64,000 nt of DNA, from IMG/VR virus record IMGVR_UViG_3300030102_006934, positions 214,713 to 278,712 of that record; one strand, given 5' to 3'. The DNA is from a virus. Position 1 is the first letter of the stretch, and the number at the start of each line of letters is the position of its first letter. The notes beneath the pieces are model-generated. The model had not been told where the DNA came from. It was given only the letters and a program-made list of their open reading frames with translations, and did no database searches. This document shows, piece after piece, positions 13,882 to 25,400 of the stretch. Position numbers and translations under genes: made by a program.

Positions 13882-16737
13882 TTGGCATTTAATCCTAAAG
13901 ATCTTAACGCTTATAAAGAGTTTCTAAACACACAACAGAAAATTTCGGAGACAATTAGTAAAGGAACTAAATCTTTTGCTGTTGGAGCTAAAGATGCCAT
14001 AAAAGCTTCTAGAGATTTAAATAAAATAAAAAAAGATTTAAATAGGTTAGAAAAAGAAGAGAAGGAACTTTTAGAAAGGAAAAAAGACCTTTCAGGAGAA
14101 GAATTAAGAATAGCTGAAGAAAAACTAAAAGTAATTCAGGCAGAAAAGAAAGCCACTGAAGATATACTCAAAAAACAAGAAGCCTTATCTAAAGCTCTAT
14201 CTAGTCAAGTAACTAGTGTTAAAAATTTAGCAGTAGCCTTAGGTAGAGATACATACAAAGCTTTAAGTAAAGTAACTGTAAAAGCTAAAGAACTAGGTAA
14301 AGAATTCTCAGAGTATGATGATGCTATGAGAAGAACCGCTGTCAACATCGGTGTTGTTGGTAAACAGTTTAATCAAATGCGTAAAGAAGCTTATAAAGCT
14401 TCCTTGATGACACAAAGAATAGGTGTTAGTGCAAAAGAACTCGTACAAAATTATGGTGAATATGTAGATGAGATAGGTAGATTAGTACCCTTATCTAGAA
14501 GTGCTGGTAAAGCATTAGCTTACATGGGACAAGGTACAGCTTTAGGAGCTCAAGGAGCTGCTCAAATGGCAGCTAGTTTAGATAACTTTGGTATGTCTAT
14601 TGAAACTAGTGCTAAATTCGTGGAAGACATAGTTAATATGTCTGAAAAGATGGGTGTTAATTCTGGTAAAACATTAAAAATGTTAAATCAGAATTTATCT
14701 AAAGCGGCTACTATGAACTTTAATGGTGGTGTGAACGCAATGGCTAAAATGGCAGCAACCGCCGTCAAGTTAAAAGGGGACATGGCTAGTACACTAAGTT
14801 TCGCAGAAAGAATGTACCAACCCGAAGAAGCTATTAAAACCGCTGCTAGTTTCCAAATGTTAGGTGGAGCTATTGCTGGTATTGGTGATGGTTTACAACT
14901 AATGTCTAAATCAATGTTTGACCCAGAAGGTCTTCAAAAAGATATAGCGAAAGCTGCTGCTTCTTTATTCAAAATGGAAGACGGACAAGCTAAAATATCT
15001 GGTGTAGTGGCATCGAATAAGTTAAGGGTAATGGCTGAACAACTTAACATGTCCAAAGAGGAACTAGCCGCTCAAGGTCAAATATATAAAAAACAAGAAC
15101 AAATAGGTAAATCACTTTCTCGTAGAATGGACCCTGAAACTAGAGAGTTTATTAAAACAATCGCGACTTATGATGAAAAATCTGGTGGGTTTGTAGTTAA
15201 AGCGGATGGTAAAACTATACAAGTTGCTAATCTACAACAGTCTACAGCTCAGATGTTAATGTCTGAGAACAAAACCTTAGAAAAAAGAGCAGAAGATGCA
15301 CAAGGGTTTATGACTAGGATTAAAAATCTAATGGAGTCTTTAAAGAACTTAGGTTTCGCTTTCTTTGCTGGTTTAGATAAAACTATAGGGCCTATGTTAG
15401 ACCGTTTAACGGGTAGAGGTGAAGGTACTTTAACTAGTTTCGCTGAGAAGTTCGAGAGTTGGGGTGAACAATTAGGTACTTGGCTTAGTACTGGATTGGT
15501 ACCATTAATGGAAACTGGAATACCTATGGTTCAAAAATCCGCTAAGTTTGTTGTTTCTACAATACAACAAGGAATTAATTTTATAAAATCAATTTATAAA
15601 TCAGCTGAAGAGTTAATGGTTAAACATGTAATTCCTTTCGTAAAGGATGTCGCTGAATATGTAAAACAATTTTGGGCAGATAATGGTTCCTCCATAAAAG
15701 AACTTGGTGCAGCGATGGCAAATGCTACTACAGCAATGTTACCAGTATTAGTTAAGGTGGCTAAATTTTTAGGACCTGGTGGTATATTTGCTATATTATT
15801 AATGAAAAAATTCCCAGGACTTATGGGTGGTTTATTCCGAGGGTTAGCTAATAGTACCAAAGGTGTATTTAACAGATTATTTGGAATGCCTGGATCTAGT
15901 CCCGCTAGACCTAGTTATGTAGTACCCATGGGTGGTGGAGCTATGGGCGGTGGAGCTATGGGTGGTAGAGGTGGACCAATGATGGGACCAATGGGAGCAA
16001 CGGGAGCTAGAGGAGCCGCCACAACAGGAAAATTCGCTTCGGGACCTAGAGCTGGACAAAGGTATTATCAAGTAGGTGGACAATTTGCTTCTGCGGCACA
16101 ATACAAAGCCGCTGGGGGGTTGTCGGCTGCGGGTAGACTTGGTAACATGATGGGTGCTGCTTCACCCTACATGATGTTAGGTGGTTTAGCTTTAGGAATT
16201 GGTAGACAATTCTTGGATAATACTAATTCTGCTGCTGGAAAAGCGATGGGAATGGGTGCTGGTATTCTAGGTGGTGCTGGTACTGGAGCAATGTTAGGTA
16301 GTATGATAGGACCAGTAGGTACCTTAGTTGGAGGTATTGTAGGTGGTTTAATTGGTGGTGTTAATTCTTATATGAATGAATACGTTACAAAAGAAGTACC
16401 TAAAATGTCTAACGACAAAGCCATTTCAAAACTAGATAATATGACCTTCGCGTCAAATAAAACTGGTTACATGGCAGATGGACAAATTGCTGGTGGTGGT
16501 TCTGTAATTTTTTCCCCTGCAGGTACTTATTTTACAGATAAAAAGGATTACGTCACCGCATCAACAAACAACCCTCTAAATGGAAATGGCGGAACCACTA
16601 ACGGTAATATCACAGTCAACGGTACAATAAAATTAGATACAGGAAACTCGTCAATGCAAGTTGACTTCGAGAAAATGAGTGCTTCTGAAAAACAACAATG
16701 GGTACAAATAGTTGTGGCGGGAATGAAAAATATGTAA
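13882..16737 (+). CDS. Tail tape measure protein (TTG start)
   Basis: The 951-aa protein has a long N-terminal coiled coil (about 40-120, KKDLNRLEKEEKELLERKK) and a mid-region rich in Ala/Met helices. Hydrophobic segments at about 605-660 and 755-840 (AGILGGAGTGAMLGSMIGPV) are typical of tape measures that cross the host membrane. It presumably sets tail length and is ejected with the DNA, like T4 gp29. The only plausible start is TTG at 13882 (giving MAFNP); an in-frame TAA at 13867 rules out an upstream ATG. Sister genes start ATGGCNTTT, so this may be a one-base change from ATG. Confidence 0.85.
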   Translation: MAFNPKDLNAYKEFLNTQQKISETISKGTKSFAVGAKDAIKASRDLNKIKKDLNRLEKEEKELLERKKDLSGEELRIAEEKLKVIQAEKKATEDILKKQEALSKALSSQVTSVKNLAVALGRDTYKALSKVTVKAKELGKEFSEYDDAMRRTAVNIGVVGKQFNQMRKEAYKASLMTQRIGVSAKELVQNYGEYVDEIGRLVPLSRSAGKALAYMGQGTALGAQGAAQMAASLDNFGMSIETSAKFVEDIVNMSEKMGVNSGKTLKMLNQNLSKAATMNFNGGVNAMAKMAATAVKLKGDMASTLSFAERMYQPEEAIKTAASFQMLGGAIAGIGDGLQLMSKSMFDPEGLQKDIAKAAASLFKMEDGQAKISGVVASNKLRVMAEQLNMSKEELAAQGQIYKKQEQIGKSLSRRMDPETREFIKTIATYDEKSGGFVVKADGKTIQVANLQQSTAQMLMSENKTLEKRAEDAQGFMTRIKNLMESLKNLGFAFFAGLDKTIGPMLDRLTGRGEGTLTSFAEKFESWGEQLGTWLSTGLVPLMETGIPMVQKSAKFVVSTIQQGINFIKSIYKSAEELMVKHVIPFVKDVAEYVKQFWADNGSSIKELGAAMANATTAMLPVLVKVAKFLGPGGIFAILLMKKFPGLMGGLFRGLANSTKGVFNRLFGMPGSSPARPSYVVPMGGGAMGGGAMGGRGGPMMGPMGATGARGAATTGKFASGPRAGQRYYQVGGQFASAAQYKAAGGLSAAGRLGNMMGAASPYMMLGGLALGIGRQFLDNTNSAAGKAMGMGAGILGGAGTGAMLGSMIGPVGTLVGGIVGGLIGGVNSYMNEYVTKEVPKMSNDKAISKLDNMTFASNKTGYMADGQIAGGGSVIFSPAGTYFTDKKDYVTASTNNPLNGNGGTTNGNITVNGTIKLDTGNSSMQVDFEKMSASEKQQWVQIVVAGMKNM

Positions 16738-16744
16738 CATAAAG

Positions 16745-16760
16745 AATATTTATTAAAAAA
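16745..16760 (+). promoter_or_regulatory. ATATTTATA-like element
   Basis: AATATTTATTAAAAAA lies 10 bp before the ATG at 16771 (last A of the core replaced by T). Confidence 0.45.
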
Positions 16761-16770
16761 GTTAGACAAT

Positions 16771-19700
16771 ATGCCTTCTATAAATCCCGAAAATTACAAC
16801 ATAAACAGTTTCAATAGTCAAACATTAGGACCAATTACAGTCCAAGACTTTAGGGATTATGTGTTAAAACACAACCTCCCTGGTTTAGACCCAGTTTTAG
16901 CTAGTAACGGAATAGATAATTACGGCTTAAATATTTACGCACCTTTATTATTTAACCCATCAGATACGGTGAACGATTTACCTAATTTATCTGAAGTAGC
17001 TTTTATACCTAGCCCAATAAACGATAATACCTCACCTAGACCAGACAATAAAAAAAGAAATTTATTCACCAACGAAGAACCTTTCATTGGTTCTGAAACA
17101 GAGGAAGAGATTTTTTCTGTAACAACAAGGTCTCTGGAAGATCCAGGTTCTATAGATTCTTGGGTAGAGGGAGCTGGTTTTTCAACAGATGTATTTTCGG
17201 TTAGAAATTTTAACAACTTAACTAACAATGAGTACGGACCAGAATACGTAGAAACTTATAATGACCCTGACCAACCATTAGAATCTACAGGTTATAAACA
17301 ATATCCATCAGACGCTGGTGGAGATGTAATAGGACCAGTAATAGCTAGAAGTTTAGGTTTTAGTCCTGAGAATTTTATTAATTTCCCATCACCACTACAA
17401 GATACAGCTAAGGAAAGAAGAATTGAAGAATTAACAAATAGAGTTAAATTAAACTTTGTTGATGATACTGTTGGTAGATTAAATTTAGACCCTTTAGGTT
17501 TATTAGCTGGACAAAGCATTTTTCTACCAGATTATACAATAACTAAAAGAAAAGGTATACTTGGTAAAGCGGCTCAATTCGCAGCTAGTTTAGGTGGTTT
17601 CAATTGGCCTAGAAGTCCACTAAAAGGTGGCAAAAATCCTGACTTAGGGAGTAACGCTTTCCAAGCAGACTTATTAGACTTCACTGGTAAAGCACAAAGG
17701 AAAATTTTATATAAAAATGTTTACTCTAGTAAGTACACACCAGAATTACTAACAAAAGGTTATGATTTAGAAAATGCGGGAGCCGATACTTTAAGTGCTG
17801 GTGGAGCCGAATCTTTAGGTGAGGGAAAGAAAACACCTAACAACTATTTAAAATTAAATAAAAAATTAAATAAAGACGAATCTACTAGAGAACGTAGAGT
17901 AGGTAATTGGTTAAGGGATTTAACAACTAAAGGAGATCAAACATTACAACCAGATAGTGATAGACTAACCACACCATCGGACCCATTTGTAACCATGGGT
18001 GTAACAGGACAATATCCATCAATAGATAATCTTGATCCCGAATCTACATTTGTTGAATTAGATTTTATAACACCACCATCTTATCAATATGGGGATGAAA
18101 ACTACTACCCAAACAAAACCACATTAAAACCATCACAAGAGGATAGTGATAGTGGTCTAAATAGTTTTACTCACACAACACCTGGTACAAAAAACTTATT
18201 CTATTGGCAGAATAGGGACAGAAGTGTCGCTAAAAGAGGTTTATTAGATTTTACTCAAAAAATGATTAATAATACAGACGCGAATGGATATAGAGGTGGA
18301 GCTAAATTTATTGGTCGTTTTGATAGTGATAGTAATCTAAAGGATGTACAAGTTGATGTGGGTGATGGAGATGTAAGAAACGTACCTAGGTCGAAAGATG
18401 TCTCCAAAGGTAACTTACTTCGAGGAGCAGATGGTGACCATTATTGTCGTTCATGGACAACTAGAAATCCATACCAAAACCATTATGATTTAATTAGAAG
18501 AAGTAGGTTATACAGAGCGGGTGGTGGTTCGGATACAGGACCATTCCCAGGGCCATACCAAAGTACATTAGAAGATAATGGACATGTTAAGATAGCACCT
18601 TATTCGTCAGATGACTTTGATATTGATGCCGATGTAACAAATGCTAGAGGAATATTTAACTCTGGTAATGATGTTAAAAGATATATGTTCTCCATAGAAA
18701 ATTTAGCTTGGGCTGATGCAACAGAAAAAATAGCATTAGAAACTTGTGAAATAGGCCCAAATGGTGGTAGAATAATGTGGTTCCCACCTTATGATATTAA
18801 CTTTACAGATAATACAACGGCTAATTGGGACTCAACCGTATTCTTGGGTAGAGCTGAACCAGTCTACACATATAATCATACAGAAAGAAAAGGTACTTTA
18901 AGTTGGTCTATAATTACAGATCACCCATCCGTTTTAAATAAACTAAAAAGTCCATTAGAGGGTAAAATATTAGAATTTTTTGCTGGATGTGGTGTAGATG
19001 TTACTAAATTTTATGAAGAAATAAAAGAAGAAATTTTAAGGATAGAAATACCAGTAATCGAAGATGAGGATGAAGATGATGATGAAGATGAAGTTATTAC
19101 ACCAACTCCAGTAATAAAAAAAGAACCACCCGTTAAAAAGTTAAGTTTTTATTTTAGGAATGCTGGACCAGGAGATGGTAGTGCTAAAGGTAGACCTGGT
19201 GTGGGTAGAACTATCGAGAAAGAAATTGCCGTAAATTATGATACGGGTAAATTTAGTAGTGATGGTGTTGGAAAGAATCAAATATCTAAAACTAAAACAG
19301 GTGATTATTTAATGTTGAATGAAAATCGTTGGTTTACAACGGAAGGTGATGAGAGTAAGGGTATAGATGCTTTAATAGACTTTTTAGCAACAGAAGACGG
19401 TCAAGAATGGTCTATTAAATTAGAGGGTTTCTGTAGTGCCGCTTCAACCGACACATATAATCAAATGTTATCCATAGATAGGGTACAACGTGTTTATGAG
19501 TATATGGCTAAAGCCGTAAAAGAAAGAGGTGAAACTGGTGGTTCTGGTTATACATATATACCTGAAAACTTTAAAAAGGCACATTTTGGTTATAAGTGTA
19601 CTGATGGTACCGATGATAAAAGAACTTCTTATCGAAAACAAAAAGATGCTGAACTAGGTATGGATTCTAGGAAATGTGCAGAATGTTTTTCGGTTGGTAG

Positions 19701-22077
19701 AAAATACGGTTACTACCCTTACGTGGGGTCAATCAAAGATATTGGTACGCCTAAATCTGAAAATATAACTGAGGAAGAACTATCTAAATTAGGGAGATGG
19801 ATTACAGTTGCTAAAAGTGAGGATTACGCGGCCCAAGTTGATGAAGATGGGTTGCCTTTGGAAAGTGAACAATTAGACGGTACAGTAATATCCGTGGGTA
19901 CTCTATCTAATAAAGCTAAAGAAGATAGAAAAGTAGTGGTAACTTTATTTAGAAACCATGAGTATGTTGCACAAAATACAAAAGTTGAAGATGACCCATC
20001 TTTATCTTCTGAATTAGAATTAACTAGATTACCAATTCAACCCTTACCAGAAAGAATAGGACCAGAACCACCAGGAACACCCAAAACCATCTTGATACCA
20101 GACGCGATAGATTTTCCTTCCGATTCCATCACCTTCTCACCAAACGGTGACTTGTTACAAGATGGATTACCAGTCATGGAATACCGTGAAGAACCTAAAA
20201 AAACTAGAAAACAAAGAAGGTTAGAAAAAAAGAAAAATAAAAACCAAGAGTACGAAAAAGAAGTTGTTACTTCGGCTGGTACAAAAACTATAATGACAAA
20301 ATACGGTGAAATAATAGAACTACCAACTACTGAAGCTTTATTGAAACAAAAAGCTGTAGAAGACCAGATTCGAACAACTGAAGAGATAGCTAGAAGAGCG
20401 GCAGATGGTGGTGTCTCTGAAAACGTAAACGATGATGAAATTAGTGAAAACCCTATTATCACTGAAAAAGTTGTTAAGAGAGTAGTTCAAAAATTATTTA
20501 GGGAGTGTGAATACTTTGAAAAAATAAAAGTATCAGATCCTTTTTTATATGAAACTATAGAAGAAAAAGTTAAATTTTTTCATCCAGCTTTTCATTCTAT
20601 CACACCAGAGGGGTTAAATAGTAGGTTAACTTTCTTACAACAATGTATGAGACAAGGGCCAAGTTTAAGAGACTCAAACAATATTACACAAAACATGGCT
20701 TTTGGTAAACCACCCGTTTTAGTACTAAGAATAGGTGATTTTTATTACACTAAAATAATACCAGATTCATTAAACATAAATTACGAACCACTACAATGGG
20801 ATATGAACCCTGAAGGTGTTGGTGTACAACCTATGATTGCCAAAGTAGATTTAAACTTTAGTATGGTGGGGGGCTCTAGTTTAGACGGACCAATAAATAG
20901 ATTACAAAACGCAGTATCTTTTAACTTTTTCGCCAATACTTCTGTTTATAACCCTAGAAGATATTATGATGGTAATATAGCTAATAGAAGTGCTTTCAGT
21001 ACGATGGAAGAAAAACTAGAGGAAGATGCTAATAAAATAGAGTTGAATAATCAAAATATAGGATTTGGGGCTTTCAAAACACAAGACCAAGCCTCCTTAG
21101 AATTCTATGGTAAAGATACGGGTGGTCAACAAAGTAATGTTAAAACAGACGATAAAGATAAAGGTGATAAAAATGAAGATGAAGAAATTAAAGCAACATT
21201 CTATTTTAATGATTTAGGGATATCACCTAAAGGAGCTTCAATACCAGAAGAACAAAAAATAAAAACTAATATTTTAATAGACCCTAATCAACCAAATAAA
21301 CCAATAGATGAAGCGTTATTAATGGGTACCACTGGTGAGGTTGAAGTTGAGGGTGTAGACCCAACAACTAGTGTTTTTTACGCTGGTGGATTTATGGGGA
21401 CTGAATCTGACCAAGAAGAAATATCTAATATGTATCCAGGTTCAACCACACCACTAATAGAGTTAAGGTCAGATTTGTTTTATAGAGTTCAGTACAAAGA
21501 AGTGGTGGAACTACCATTGGGTGAAGAAGTTTTAACAGGTAATATAAACCCACAAGTTAATATTAATGAATCCAATATAAAAGCAAAATACCCAGATGGG
21601 TCTGGTGGTATTTTATTAGATACAATAACATTCGGTATAACTAACGAGGGTAGAAAACAAGGTTGGTATGTATCCCCAAGAGTTGAGCTTAAAATGACTT
21701 ATCCAGATGGTGAAGTTAAAACTCTACAAGATAAGGCTTATATTGTATCCACCACATCATCAATCGAAAGTTTAGGTAAACCATATACTGATAATACGGT
21801 TATCACTACAGACGTAGCAATGGTATTAACTTTTGAAGTTCAAAGATACTACTTAGATTGGTTTGATTTAGATGGTTTTGAAAATGGTAATTACAAATTA
21901 GACATTACTTGGATATATGCTAGAGAAGTTACAGAAGAAACACAAGGAATAGACCCTACTAAAAACGTTGGTGACTTAGTGATTAAGGAGTATACAGAAA
22001 GTTTAGTATATGACTTGTATAGTGAAGATTATGTTGACACAACCCTAATAGGACCACAACCAAACCCAACACCTTAA
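16771..22077 (+). CDS. Giant baseplate/tail protein with OmpA-like domain
   Basis: The 1768-aa structural protein has an N-terminal Pro/Asn-rich region (1-600). A block at about 640-745 follows (FLGRAEPVYTYNHTERKGTL). An acidic hinge near 765-775 precedes a domain at about 790-1055 that resembles OmpA C-terminal domains. Its LEGFCSAAS...NQMLSIDRVQRVYEY (from residue 882) parallels the GHTDs..N..LS..RA..V core, and DRKVVVTLF parallels the closing strand. A large Cys-containing insertion splits the domain. Residues about 1310-1400 (VLRIGDFYYTKIIPDSL, FSMVGGSSLDGPINRLQNA) look like the LysM-adaptor part seen in tail hub proteins. It sits between the tape measure and gp53, supporting a baseplate role. 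Confidence 0.7.
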   Translation: MPSINPENYNINSFNSQTLGPITVQDFRDYVLKHNLPGLDPVLASNGIDNYGLNIYAPLLFNPSDTVNDLPNLSEVAFIPSPINDNTSPRPDNKKRNLFTNEEPFIGSETEEEIFSVTTRSLEDPGSIDSWVEGAGFSTDVFSVRNFNNLTNNEYGPEYVETYNDPDQPLESTGYKQYPSDAGGDVIGPVIARSLGFSPENFINFPSPLQDTAKERRIEELTNRVKLNFVDDTVGRLNLDPLGLLAGQSIFLPDYTITKRKGILGKAAQFAASLGGFNWPRSPLKGGKNPDLGSNAFQADLLDFTGKAQRKILYKNVYSSKYTPELLTKGYDLENAGADTLSAGGAESLGEGKKTPNNYLKLNKKLNKDESTRERRVGNWLRDLTTKGDQTLQPDSDRLTTPSDPFVTMGVTGQYPSIDNLDPESTFVELDFITPPSYQYGDENYYPNKTTLKPSQEDSDSGLNSFTHTTPGTKNLFYWQNRDRSVAKRGLLDFTQKMINNTDANGYRGGAKFIGRFDSDSNLKDVQVDVGDGDVRNVPRSKDVSKGNLLRGADGDHYCRSWTTRNPYQNHYDLIRRSRLYRAGGGSDTGPFPGPYQSTLEDNGHVKIAPYSSDDFDIDADVTNARGIFNSGNDVKRYMFSIENLAWADATEKIALETCEIGPNGGRIMWFPPYDINFTDNTTANWDSTVFLGRAEPVYTYNHTERKGTLSWSIITDHPSVLNKLKSPLEGKILEFFAGCGVDVTKFYEEIKEEILRIEIPVIEDEDEDDDEDEVITPTPVIKKEPPVKKLSFYFRNAGPGDGSAKGRPGVGRTIEKEIAVNYDTGKFSSDGVGKNQISKTKTGDYLMLNENRWFTTEGDESKGIDALIDFLATEDGQEWSIKLEGFCSAASTDTYNQMLSIDRVQRVYEYMAKAVKERGETGGSGYTYIPENFKKAHFGYKCTDGTDDKRTSYRKQKDAELGMDSRKCAECFSVGRKYGYYPYVGSIKDIGTPKSENITEEELSKLGRWITVAKSEDYAAQVDEDGLPLESEQLDGTVISVGTLSNKAKEDRKVVVTLFRNHEYVAQNTKVEDDPSLSSELELTRLPIQPLPERIGPEPPGTPKTILIPDAIDFPSDSITFSPNGDLLQDGLPVMEYREEPKKTRKQRRLEKKKNKNQEYEKEVVTSAGTKTIMTKYGEIIELPTTEALLKQKAVEDQIRTTEEIARRAADGGVSENVNDDEISENPIITEKVVKRVVQKLFRECEYFEKIKVSDPFLYETIEEKVKFFHPAFHSITPEGLNSRLTFLQQCMRQGPSLRDSNNITQNMAFGKPPVLVLRIGDFYYTKIIPDSLNINYEPLQWDMNPEGVGVQPMIAKVDLNFSMVGGSSLDGPINRLQNAVSFNFFANTSVYNPRRYYDGNIANRSAFSTMEEKLEEDANKIELNNQNIGFGAFKTQDQASLEFYGKDTGGQQSNVKTDDKDKGDKNEDEEIKATFYFNDLGISPKGASIPEEQKIKTNILIDPNQPNKPIDEALLMGTTGEVEVEGVDPTTSVFYAGGFMGTESDQEEISNMYPGSTTPLIELRSDLFYRVQYKEVVELPLGEEVLTGNINPQVNINESNIKAKYPDGSGGILLDTITFGITNEGRKQGWYVSPRVELKMTYPDGEVKTLQDKAYIVSTTSSIESLGKPYTDNTVITTDVAMVLTFEVQRYYLDWFDLDGFENGNYKLDITWIYAREVTEETQGIDPTKNVGDLVIKEYTESLVYDLYSEDYVDTTLIGPQPNPTP

Positions 22078-22105
22078 ATAGTTTGTAAAAAAAGTTTACA
22101 TTTGA

Positions 22106-22121
22106 GATATTTATCTAATAA
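22106..22121 (+). promoter_or_regulatory. ATATTTATA-like element
   Basis: GATATTTATCTAATAA lies 11 bp before the ATG at 22133. Confidence 0.45.
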
Positions 22122-22132
22122 TTAAGTAAGAT

Positions 22133-22456
22133 ATGGGAACTAGTTATTTTGATAGGTACGGTAATTTTAAAAATAAGGATAAATTTAGTTTTATACCCTT
22201 TATAAAGTTATCAAAAAAACCAACAGATTTAAATATAAAATGGAAAGAAACCAAAAGACTAGATAAAGTTTCAAATGACGTTTATGGGTCACCCTTTTAT
22301 GGGTGGTTAATATTACTAGCCAACCCAAAGTATGGTGGGTTGGAGTTTGATATTCCAGATGGTGTTTCACTAAGGATACCATTCCCATTAATGGAAAGTT
22401 TACAAGACTACCAAAAAAAAGTAGATAATTATATTTTACAAAATGGCAGAGAGTAG
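22133..22456 (+). CDS. gp53-like baseplate wedge protein with LysM-like fold
   Basis: The 107-aa protein shows the LysM-type tail-adaptor pattern RLDKVSNDVYGSPFYGWLILLANP (about 42-65), then LEFDIPDGVSLRIPFPL. This is the usual form in T4 gp53-like proteins and the related X proteins of other contractile tails. Such proteins help join baseplate wedges to the hub. It overlaps the giant hub gene by 14 bp, so the two are probably made together. The identification is good for the domain and moderate for exact equivalence to gp53. Confidence 0.75.
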   Translation: MGTSYFDRYGNFKNKDKFSFIPFIKLSKKPTDLNIKWKETKRLDKVSNDVYGSPFYGWLILLANPKYGGLEFDIPDGVSLRIPFPLMESLQDYQKKVDNYILQNGRE

Positions 22457-25400
22457 TACACAGTTTGGTTGTAATGACTTAGCTAAAAATGTTTCTGGTT
22501 GTGAGGAGAATGGTAACATAAGACTAATCAACCCAAACGCACAAATAGATGAGGAAGGTGTTAAAAATGAAGACCTAGTCATGTATGCGACATTAAGAGC
22601 TAGAGTAAAAAACAAAAGTTTATTATTAGACAAAGACGATGAGTTATGGAATGAATTGACTTTTATAAAAGCCAAGTCAAACGCTCCAGGCCAAGCCGCT
22701 GAAGGTTCTGCAAACGCTACACCAGAAAATACTAGTTTTTTAACCACTAATTGGACCGACATAGGTTCATCAGATATGTTATTTGAAAAAGATCATGAAA
22801 CTTTTGGTATAACTAATATAAATGTGGATATACAGGCAGACTTTATACCAAAAATAAGTATAGATTTCGTAGATTTAAGAGGAGCCACTTTATTTGAACA
22901 AGGATCTTGTTCACCTTATGCTAGTTTCTTTCACCAACCGTACCCAGTATTTGAGTTAGTACTTAAAGGTTATTATGGTAGTCCGATAAAATATCAGTTG
23001 ATGGTCCAAGACTTTAAAACATCTTTTGATGCTAGTACTGGTAATTACGTTTCTAAAGCTGAAATGATAGGTTTTAACTACGCCTTCTTAGGTGATATTA
23101 TGTTAGCTTACGTTTTAGCTGTACCCTATATAGAAGGGTCAGATGAGATACTAACATCAATATACCAAGACTATTTAAATTATTATAAAGAAAGAGGTTT
23201 TAATGAGGGTAGGAATAAATTCGAACCCTTAAGTGCTGATGATAACTCACCATTAACACTTTATAATTACGTAAGAAAATTACAAGAACTAGAAGGCCAA
23301 GGTAATTCAGACAAAGGACCTATTGCAGAAATACAAAGTTCATCTGAGTTATTTACCATAGAAAACCTAGATAAGTTCCAAGAGATATTAAATGATATTG
23401 ATGAATTTATAGATAAAGATTTTGATGAGTCTTGGAAAAAAAAGGGTGGTAAGAATGTAAATAATTTATATTACTATGGTGATGGTTCAGTTGGTGATAC
23501 TGGTGTAAACACTGATAATTTATTGGACGTTTATAGTAATTTTTTTGGTTCGGTTGGTAAGATAACCACCTCAATAGCTGTTTATAATGATTTAGTCGGT
23601 GATTCTGGTTCTTCATCTTTAACACCAATAATATCAAACCCAAAAGTAGAAAAAACATCTACTTACTTGTTAAGTTTAGATTTAGAAGGTCTAAAGAATG
23701 AAATGAATAATAAGTTGGATGAAATTTCTTTGGACTTAAAGACTAAAAGAAAAGAATTTATAGATTTAGCTAATGCTAAAATAAAGTCTTCCGTAGGTTT
23801 CGTACCCACTATAAGAAGTTTTTTTACTACTTTAATCGCTAACACAGAATTATTTTTAGAACTACTTAGGACCACGTCTTACGATGCAGAACAATATCAT
23901 CAAAAAAACAAAGATTCTGATAAAATAAGGTTTAAAAATGAGGAGGACGTTCCAGTATCGGATATTGTTTATGCTTGGCCTACATATACAGAAATAAGAC
24001 AAAGTGGGACTAGAGATGAAACGGAAGTAGAAGTTTACCCAGGAACTAACCCAAAGTTCCAAAATTGGCCTGAAGTAATATTCGTAGAAAACCTATTAAA
24101 AGCTCTCACTGAAATGAACAGAAAGTTACAAGAAGGTGATGGAGAGGAAGTTAATCCAGAAGTAGATCCATATGATGGTATACCAGGTAGAGATAACTAT
24201 TTCCCAGTCAATGCCATGGAAACACCTCTAGGTGCTAGAGACGCTAATAATAGTTATTATAACCTAAACTCAAAAGATGCTGTCATAAGGTCTTTGGGTG
24301 AAAGATTTATACTATACAGTAATGTTACAGGTGTTAACTCTAATTTTTTAAATACATCGGTGATAGCTTCAGCTAAAAATAGTTTTAACGAAACACTATT
24401 ATTAAGGGGTAAATATGCTATACAACCCGTAGAATTTAACTTAAATAAATCCTTTAATCCCTCTAAAAAATATCAGATATTTCCAGGTATAGAAAAATTA
24501 AATAACGGCGTTTTAACACCTTATTTTAGTGCTGGACATTATTTTAAACCTAAAAAGTTTGGTGGTGAAGATTTAAACATTAATACAAATCTAACTTATA
24601 GCCAAAACTATAAAAAAATAGGTGGTATCAAAGGTTACCCATATATAGATGATAGAAAATTCTTCGGAAACTACGTAAGTCCTATGGGTTTACCTTTATC
24701 TAGAGAAGCTAGTGAAACTGAAGATACTTATAACAATGATTGGAATAATATTGGTTATTTAATGGAAGGTGATGGTGAGGTTAAAAGTAGTAATAACCTA
24801 ACTTACGAAGAATTAACACCATCATCTGAATTACGTACACATGTAATTAGTTTCAAAATACCTAAAATAACCCAAACAGATTTTAGAACAAAATTTGAAA
24901 AAAGTTTTAAATATGAGGGTAATTTAGGTAATAAAAAAAGTTTTACTAACGATGAAAATGTGGTTGTTCTAGAACCACTTTATTACACTAAAAAAATGGT
25001 AATAATATTTGTTGATAAGAATACCACAAAACCAGGTTACAGTATTGAAAATCACATATCACAGGTACCAAAAAATGTTAGAGACAAAGCGTGGATTATA
25101 TTATGTACTAATTATGTTGGTTACGATTATAAGGGTAAAAATAAATCTGCTAGAGCAGAGTTTTTAAGTAATTATCTTGAGACTGACAATTATCTACAAC
25201 TAGTAAACATAGTTGTAGAAATACTTTATAAAGCAAAAGGAAACCCAACCCGAAAGCTGACTTCAGAAGAAATAGACTTATCATCAGGTATAGATTCATT
25301 TTTTGATATAACCTTATTAGGGTATGGATCTGGTTCTCTTGAAGCCTTTTTATATGGAGACACCCAAGAAACTTTAGACAATGTAGAAATAGTTGGTTTA

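Noticed and set aside
23407-23658. Minus-strand ORFs within the 4098-aa gene
   Set aside because: Many short antisense frames occur here by chance in an AT-rich gene; none has motif support.
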